From Riemerella anatipestifer_F (GTDB taxonomy: Bacteria; Bacteroidota; Bacteroidia; Flavobacteriales; Weeksellaceae): a DNA stretch of 64,000 nucleotides. Shown here in pieces: positions 60,104 to 64,000 of the stretch. Below the pieces are notes generated by a model. That model was given only the letters and a program-made list of their open reading frames with translations. It made no database searches and was not told the DNA's origin. The stretch lies in assembly GCF_037861325.1 (NCBI RefSeq), contig NZ_JAFELW010000007.1. One strand, written 5' to 3'. Each line of letters starts with the position of its first letter. Within the stretch, counting starts at the first letter, position 1. Made by a program: the position numbers and the translations under genes.

Positions 60104-61366
60104 GTGATGAAACAGACCAAAAGAACAACATTCACAGTATTGTTTTACCTAAAAAGAAAAAATCCGAAAGCCGATGGAACTATTCCCATTATGGCAAGGA
60201 TTACCATTAACGGAAAAAATGAACCCTTTTCTACCAAGTTGAGTTTATCTCCTTCGTTGGATTTGCAAAACAGTCAGGTTTGCGGAAAAACCGACGAAGC
60301 TAAGCAAATCAACAAAAAATTAAAAGCCATTGAAACCAATATCCAGAATATTTATAGCGATATGCTAAAATACGAGGGGTATGTAACTGCAAAAAAAGTA
60401 AAAGATAGATATTTAGGCAGAGAACATTCGGGGCACACCTTATTAAAATGCTTTCAGGGTTTACTCAAAGATTTTGAACTCAAAGTTGAGAAGAAATTGA
60501 GAGCCCCAGGAAGTTATAATACTCATAAAAATGCCTATGGAAATTTAGAACGATTTCTTAAAGAAAAACTTCACAGAGACGATATAGAATTGATAGAGCT
60601 TGACAAAACCTTTATTGATGATTATGACTATTATCTTAGAATAGAGAGAGGGTTAGACCACAATAGTATTTATGGTAATATGGGACCGCTTTTACGAACC
60701 ATAAAAAGAGCTTTAAATGACAACATTATTATTGTTAATCCTTTTCGGCACTATAAAAATACACTTGTACCAAAAGATAGAGGTTATCTCTTAAAATCAG
60801 AGATTATAAAACTCATTGAATACACACCTTGTGATGATTTTTCTGAAAGAATGAAAAAGCTCATAGAATTAGTTAGGGATTTAGCCCTTTTTAGTTGTTT
60901 TACAGGTTTTTCATATATTGATATATACCAACTTAGTTCTGTCCATTTGCAAGAGTTCTTTGATGGTCATAAGTGGCTCATCAAACGACGACAAAAATCA
61001 AAAATACCTTGTAATGTCCGAGTATTGGAAATTCCAGAAATGATTTTAAAGAAGTATGAAGGCTTAGGAAAAAATGGTGCATTACTTCCCGTACCGAGTA
61101 ATAGTACCTGTAATAAATATCTCAAAATAATTATGAATGAATGTGGAATTTTTCGAGATAAACCCATTACCTTCCATTGGGCAAGACATAGCTTTGCCAC
61201 CTTGATGCTGACTGAAGATATTCCAATAGAAAGTATCAGTAAAATGCTTGGACATAAACATATTCATACCACAGAAATTTATGCAAAAATTACAAATACA
61301 AAGATTAGTAAAGATATGGAGTTAGCTTCACAAAAGTTGCAGAATTTATCTTTGAGTTATACTTAA
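60104..61366 (+). CDS. Integrase of a CTnDOT-type integrative element
   Basis: 420 residues. N-terminal arm-binding domain (FTVLFYLKRKNPKADGTIPI), SAM-like core domain (about 100-210) and catalytic domain. HxxR is HWARHSFATLML, His in LGHKHIHTTEIY, Tyr in the same stretch. The usual first Arg reads Ser in CFTGFSYIDIYQLS, as in IntDOT-like enzymes that also lack it there. Acts on element ends. It lies just after nusB and in front of ssb and DUF932 genes that are typical of these elements. Confidence 0.93.
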   Translation: MMKQTKRTTFTVLFYLKRKNPKADGTIPIMARITINGKNEPFSTKLSLSPSLDLQNSQVCGKTDEAKQINKKLKAIETNIQNIYSDMLKYEGYVTAKKVKDRYLGREHSGHTLLKCFQGLLKDFELKVEKKLRAPGSYNTHKNAYGNLERFLKEKLHRDDIELIELDKTFIDDYDYYLRIERGLDHNSIYGNMGPLLRTIKRALNDNIIIVNPFRHYKNTLVPKDRGYLLKSEIIKLIEYTPCDDFSERMKKLIELVRDLALFSCFTGFSYIDIYQLSSVHLQEFFDGHKWLIKRRQKSKIPCNVRVLEIPEMILKKYEGLGKNGALLPVPSNSTCNKYLKIIMNECGIFRDKPITFHWARHSFATLMLTEDIPIESISKMLGHKHIHTTEIYAKITNTKISKDMELASQKLQNLSLSYT

Positions 61367-61460
61367 AAATGATGTGTTTTATTCTTAGTAGCACATTAGT
61401 TATGATTTTCCTGTGAAAAACCCTATAAGAGCTACCAAGAATTTTTATACTTACCCTAAC

Positions 61461-61512
61461 TACCGCTACAAAACATTCCCTTTTTTCCTGTTTTGTAGCG
61501 GTAATTTTATTT
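61461..61512 (+). terminator. Terminator after the integrase
   Basis: TACCGCTACAAAACA (61461-61475) and TGTTTTGTAGCGGTA (61489-61503) are perfect complements of 15 bases around a pyrimidine-rich loop, followed by ATTTTATTT. Very strong hairpin. Confidence 0.8.
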
Positions 61513-61645
61513 AGAAATAAACCTTAGTAATAAAAAAATATTCGGTAATCGATGCAGAGCTTATCCTTTCGATTGTACCCATTACCGAATTTGTCTTTTG
61601 TATTTCACTTCCTATTTCCACCTTTTTTTCGAGAGTTAAATAGCC

Positions 61646-61824
61646 GTAATGCTGGTTTCGTACTCGAAGGGCAAAAGTATTTCCGTGTTCTTAACGCCTC
61701 CACAAGGTCAAGCCCTACGGGTTTTCAAAAAAATCTTCCTCCAAGGAGCGTATTTTTTTGAAAAACCTTGTGGAGGCTAAACACTACTTTTTATAAGCCC
61801 TCGAAACGAAACCAGCATATTCCG
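61646..61824. repeat. Long nested inverted repeat in the integrative element
   Basis: Outer arms of 25-27 bases (AATGCTGGTTTCGTACTCG... near 61648-61673 and ...CGAAACCAGCATATT near 61797-61822). Inside them a second pair of arms: CCTCCACAAGG (61697-61707) with CCTTGTGGAGG, and TTTTCAAAAAAAT with ATTTTTTTGAAAA. The whole can fold into one imperfect hairpin of about 170 bases. It overlaps an open frame on the plus strand that has no plausible product. Function unknown: structured RNA, oriT-like site or regulatory hairpin are possible. Confidence 0.75.
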
Positions 61825-61854
61825 GCTCTTTAGACGAATAAAAAAAAGGTCAAT

Positions 61855-62001
61855 ATGAAACATACAAAAGTAGATTTATTAGTAATGGATTTTAAACGAA
61901 ACAGCTCTTCCTCTCATTACCGAATAATAAAAAATTTCAACACAGCCTCGCAAGAGAGCAAAGCGTGGGCAGAGTGTAACAAACGAGTAATTAACAATTA
62001 A
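61855..62001 (+). CDS. Small hypothetical protein of the integrative element
   Basis: 48 residues: it opens MKHTKVDLLVMDFKRNSSSS and ends with NTASQESKAWAECNKRVINN. GGTC lies four bases before the ATG, a modest ribosome site. Codon use is like the ssb gene, whose start follows 12 bases after this stop, so the two are probably co-translated. I do not recognise a function, but short proteins with this pattern seem usual before ssb in such elements. Confidence 0.6.
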   Translation: MKHTKVDLLVMDFKRNSSSSHYRIIKNFNTASQESKAWAECNKRVINN

Positions 62002-62012
62002 AATTAAACAAA

Positions 62013-62399
62013 ATGAACATCACAGGACGATTAACAAGAGATGCGGAGGTGAAAGCACTTCCTAACGACAGAAAAGTAGTAAACTTTTCAATCGCCGTAA
62101 ACAATCACTATCGTAACAAACAAGGCGAAGACATACAACAGACCGCTTTTTTTGATTGTGCGTATTGGCAAGGTACAAATGTAGCCAAGATATTAACCAA
62201 AGGAGCTTTGGTTGAACTCACTGGGCGAGTGAGTGCAAGGGCGTGGCTTAGCAAGGACGGAGAACCCAAAGCGGGGCTTAATTTTCACACCTCAAAAATC
62301 AAGTTACACGCAAGTGGACAAAGACAGAACACGGAAACAACTAACGGACAGGGAACACCACAACCGTTGGAGGAAACCGAAGACGATTTACCATTTTAA
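62013..62399 (+). CDS. ssb: Single-stranded DNA-binding protein of the element
   Basis: 128 residues. OB fold (MNITGRLTRDAEVKALPNDR, VNFSIAVNN, FFDCAYWQGTNVAKILTKGA) then a disordered Gln/Thr-rich tail ending in the acidic DDLPF tip, which recruits partner proteins. It probably coats the single strand during element transfer or replication. Base composition is richer in GC than the chromosome upstream. Confidence 0.95.
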   Translation: MNITGRLTRDAEVKALPNDRKVVNFSIAVNNHYRNKQGEDIQQTAFFDCAYWQGTNVAKILTKGALVELTGRVSARAWLSKDGEPKAGLNFHTSKIKLHASGQRQNTETTNGQGTPQPLEETEDDLPF

Positions 62400-62445
62400 T
62401 TAACAGACGAACAAAACAATTTAAGAACATTTAAATTTTAGAACA

Positions 62446-63519
62446 ATGGCACATAACATTAATTACAACAGCAGAACAGGAAAGTACAGTTTTTTCAGCG
62501 TAAAGGAAAAAGCGTGGCACGGATTGGGGCAAATCGTAAGCGAACACCCAACAAGTGCGGAGGCGATAAGACACGCAAGATTGAATTTTGAAGTCAGCAA
62601 AGAGCCTTTATATACTAAGGGTAAAGGATTGAGAACCACCGAGCAGGGAATAGTGTTTTACGACAACGAAATCGAAGTGCCGAACGCCTTTGCCACGATG
62701 CGAGATGATAACAATGAGATTTTGGGCGTAGTAGGTAAAGACTACCAAGTCGTACAAAACCACGAGGCATTCGCCTTTTTCGATGAGATTGTCGGAGGTG
62801 GCAATGGAATTTTGTACGAAACCGCTGGGGCTTTAGGCAAAGGCGAGAAGATTTTTATAACCGCCAAATTACCAAGTTATATCCGAGTGGGCAATGGTGA
62901 TGATGTAACTGAAAAGTACATTTTTTTAACCACAAGCCACGATGGAAGTGGAAGTATTACAGCCGCCTTTACGCCTATCCGAATAGTGTGTCAAAATACG
63001 CTGAACGCTGCATTTAAAAATATGAATAATGTGGTTCGTATCCGTCATACATCAGGGGCAAAACAGCGATTAGCCAACGCTCACAAGGTTATGGGATTAG
63101 CCAATAAGTTAAGCGACCGATTAGAGGGAACATTTAACGAGTGGGCAAAAATCCGAGTAAACGACCGAGAAGTACGAAAGTTAATAGAATTGGCTTTGTG
63201 TCCTAATAAAGAAACCTTAGAACACTTGAAAAAAGGTAACACCGATGAACTATCAACCGTGTTTAAAAATACCGTAGATGATGCTTTTATGTATGCAATG
63301 GTCAGCGATAGCCAACAAATGGAAACCACGAAAGGAACTTTGTTCGGTGCATACAACGCCGTTACTGGGTACTATCAAAATGTATGTAATTACAAGGACG
63401 ATGAAAGCAAATTAAAATCCTTAGTAATGGGCGGAACTGCACAAAGCAGAGGACAAAAAGCCTTTGACCTTTGTAATGTTTTTGCAGAACACGGAGCCGA
63501 GATGTTTAGTTACAACTAA
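62446..63519 (+). CDS. DUF932 domain protein
   Basis: 357 residues. Opens MAHNINYNSRTGKYSFFSVK and shows KAWHGLGQIVSEHPTSAEAI and FAFFDEIVGGGNGILYETAG, the pattern of DUF932/TIGR03299 proteins found on plasmids, phages and integrative elements of Bacteroidota. Biochemical role unknown; often next to ssb and anti-restriction genes. A terminator follows. Confidence 0.93.
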   Translation: MAHNINYNSRTGKYSFFSVKEKAWHGLGQIVSEHPTSAEAIRHARLNFEVSKEPLYTKGKGLRTTEQGIVFYDNEIEVPNAFATMRDDNNEILGVVGKDYQVVQNHEAFAFFDEIVGGGNGILYETAGALGKGEKIFITAKLPSYIRVGNGDDVTEKYIFLTTSHDGSGSITAAFTPIRIVCQNTLNAAFKNMNNVVRIRHTSGAKQRLANAHKVMGLANKLSDRLEGTFNEWAKIRVNDREVRKLIELALCPNKETLEHLKKGNTDELSTVFKNTVDDAFMYAMVSDSQQMETTKGTLFGAYNAVTGYYQNVCNYKDDESKLKSLVMGGTAQSRGQKAFDLCNVFAEHGAEMFSYN

Positions 63520-63549
63520 CAGAGGATAACGAAAAATTAAATACTAACC

Positions 63550-63582
63550 CAAAGGCGGTTATATCATAGTAACCGCCTTTAT
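63550..63582 (+). terminator. Terminator after the DUF932 gene
   Basis: AAAGGCGGTTA (63551-63561) pairs perfectly with TAACCGCCTTT (63570-63580). Confidence 0.85.
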
Positions 63583-63595
63583 AAACCATAAAGCA

Positions 63596-64000
63596 ATGAA
63601 AAAATCACACACACCAACAAGGCATATTTTAGTAAGAGCCTACACAGGCAGCGAGTGGGATAGTTGCGACTTTGCGATTATAACTATTTCGCAAGGGTGG
63701 AAAGAGCAACAAGCCCAACGCCTTAAAGTGTTGGACAATATAGAGAATGATGATTGTTTTTTGTCGGTTAATTACCGAGATACCTTTGTGGATTTTTACA
63801 AGACCACACAACCGAAACTAACAGAAGAACCAACCTCAAATTTAGAGAGTTTATTAGGTGATACGGATTGGACTTTTGTGGAGTTAGAGAATGAAGAACA
63901 AGAACAATTTTCAGCCCCTCAAAGCACTTTAAATTGTTACCGATTGAAACTTGACCGATATGGAAATATATACTATACCGCTCACGGGAAGCATACGGGC
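63596..64000 (+). CDS. Hypothetical element protein, truncated by the window edge
   Basis: Open from the ATG at 63596 to the end of the window, 135 codons with no stop. It begins MKKSHTPTRHILVRAYTGSE and continues hydrophilic, with an acidic middle (NLESLLGDTDWTFVELENEE) and YRLKLDRYGNIYYTAHGKH near the edge. Similar unnamed proteins often lie beside DUF932 genes in integrative elements. No function can be given. Confidence 0.7.
   Translation, partial: MKKSHTPTRHILVRAYTGSEWDSCDFAIITISQGWKEQQAQRLKVLDNIENDDCFLSVNYRDTFVDFYKTTQPKLTEEPTSNLESLLGDTDWTFVELENEEQEQFSAPQSTLNCYRLKLDRYGNIYYTAHGKHTG

Noticed and set aside
61552..61761. Open frame of 69 codons in the integrative element
   Set aside because: It runs through the long nested inverted repeat, has no ribosome site and a composition dictated by the hairpin; no plausible product.

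Overview
The window is an AT-rich stretch of a Bacteroidota chromosome. It looks like a member of the Flavobacteriia/Weeksellaceae, close to Riemerella or Chryseobacterium. The evidence is the many promoters of the Bacteroidota form TTTG-N19-TAnnTTTG, a type IX secretion (T9SS) sorting domain, a DUF5103 T9SS plug protein, a family of GLPGLI proteins, FISUMP and DUF6266-like proteins, and the general protein style. The species is an inference from family content, not from a database match.

Layout. 1-1400: a small accessory block with hairpins, short repeats and two orphan genes; one is a lipoprotein broken at a run of ten A. 1.4-4.5 kb: YkgJ-type Fe-S/zinc protein, a GC-rich structured non-coding segment, and katG. 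4.6-6.1 kb: three small genes read as a possible toxin-antitoxin-chaperone module (small acidic protein, SecB-like chaperone, ADP-ribosyltransferase-like protein). 6.3-9.4 kb: a DUF6266-like protein and a large surface protein whose FISUMP C-terminus looks like the variable region of a diversity-generating system, followed by a 65-base GT repeat. 9.5-14.3 kb: housekeeping genes (GNAT, rRNA-type methyltransferase, rmuC, pncB, dps). 14.4-19.5 kb: a glycerophosphodiester uptake locus (porin, glpQ, glpT) with a divergent DeoR/GlpR-type regulator. 19.6-23.0 kb: the str operon rpsL-rpsG-fusA-rpsJ. 23.2-31.8 kb: an accessory GLPGLI cluster with a Cys-rich small peptide, a tandem duplication, a TonB-receptor-like barrel and a CxxC thioredoxin-like protein. 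31.9-59.8 kb: core genome (T9SS plug, hemH, Nfu, Pif1-type helicase, lnt, uvrC, coaE, ruvB, ferritin, xerD, katA/oxyR, metK, superoxide dismutase, nusB). 59.9-64.0 kb: the left end of an integrative element (integrase, ssb, DUF932), inserted directly after nusB and running off the window.

How genes work together. Oxidative stress defence is strongly represented: katG, dps, katA with divergent oxyR, superoxide dismutase and ferritin. The glp locus gives outer-membrane entry, periplasmic hydrolysis and inner-membrane import of glycerol-3-phosphate. metK is preceded by an almost ideal promoter and a SAM-II-like riboswitch. Several genes have their TAnnTTTG element only 4-6 bases before the start codon, which suggests leaderless transcripts.

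The strongest candidates for something new are the three-gene SecB-like/ART-like module at 4.8-6.1 kb, the diversified C-terminus at 7.0-7.2 kb, and the GLPGLI/Cys-rich-peptide cluster. No tRNA, rRNA, CRISPR array or complete insertion sequence was recognised.
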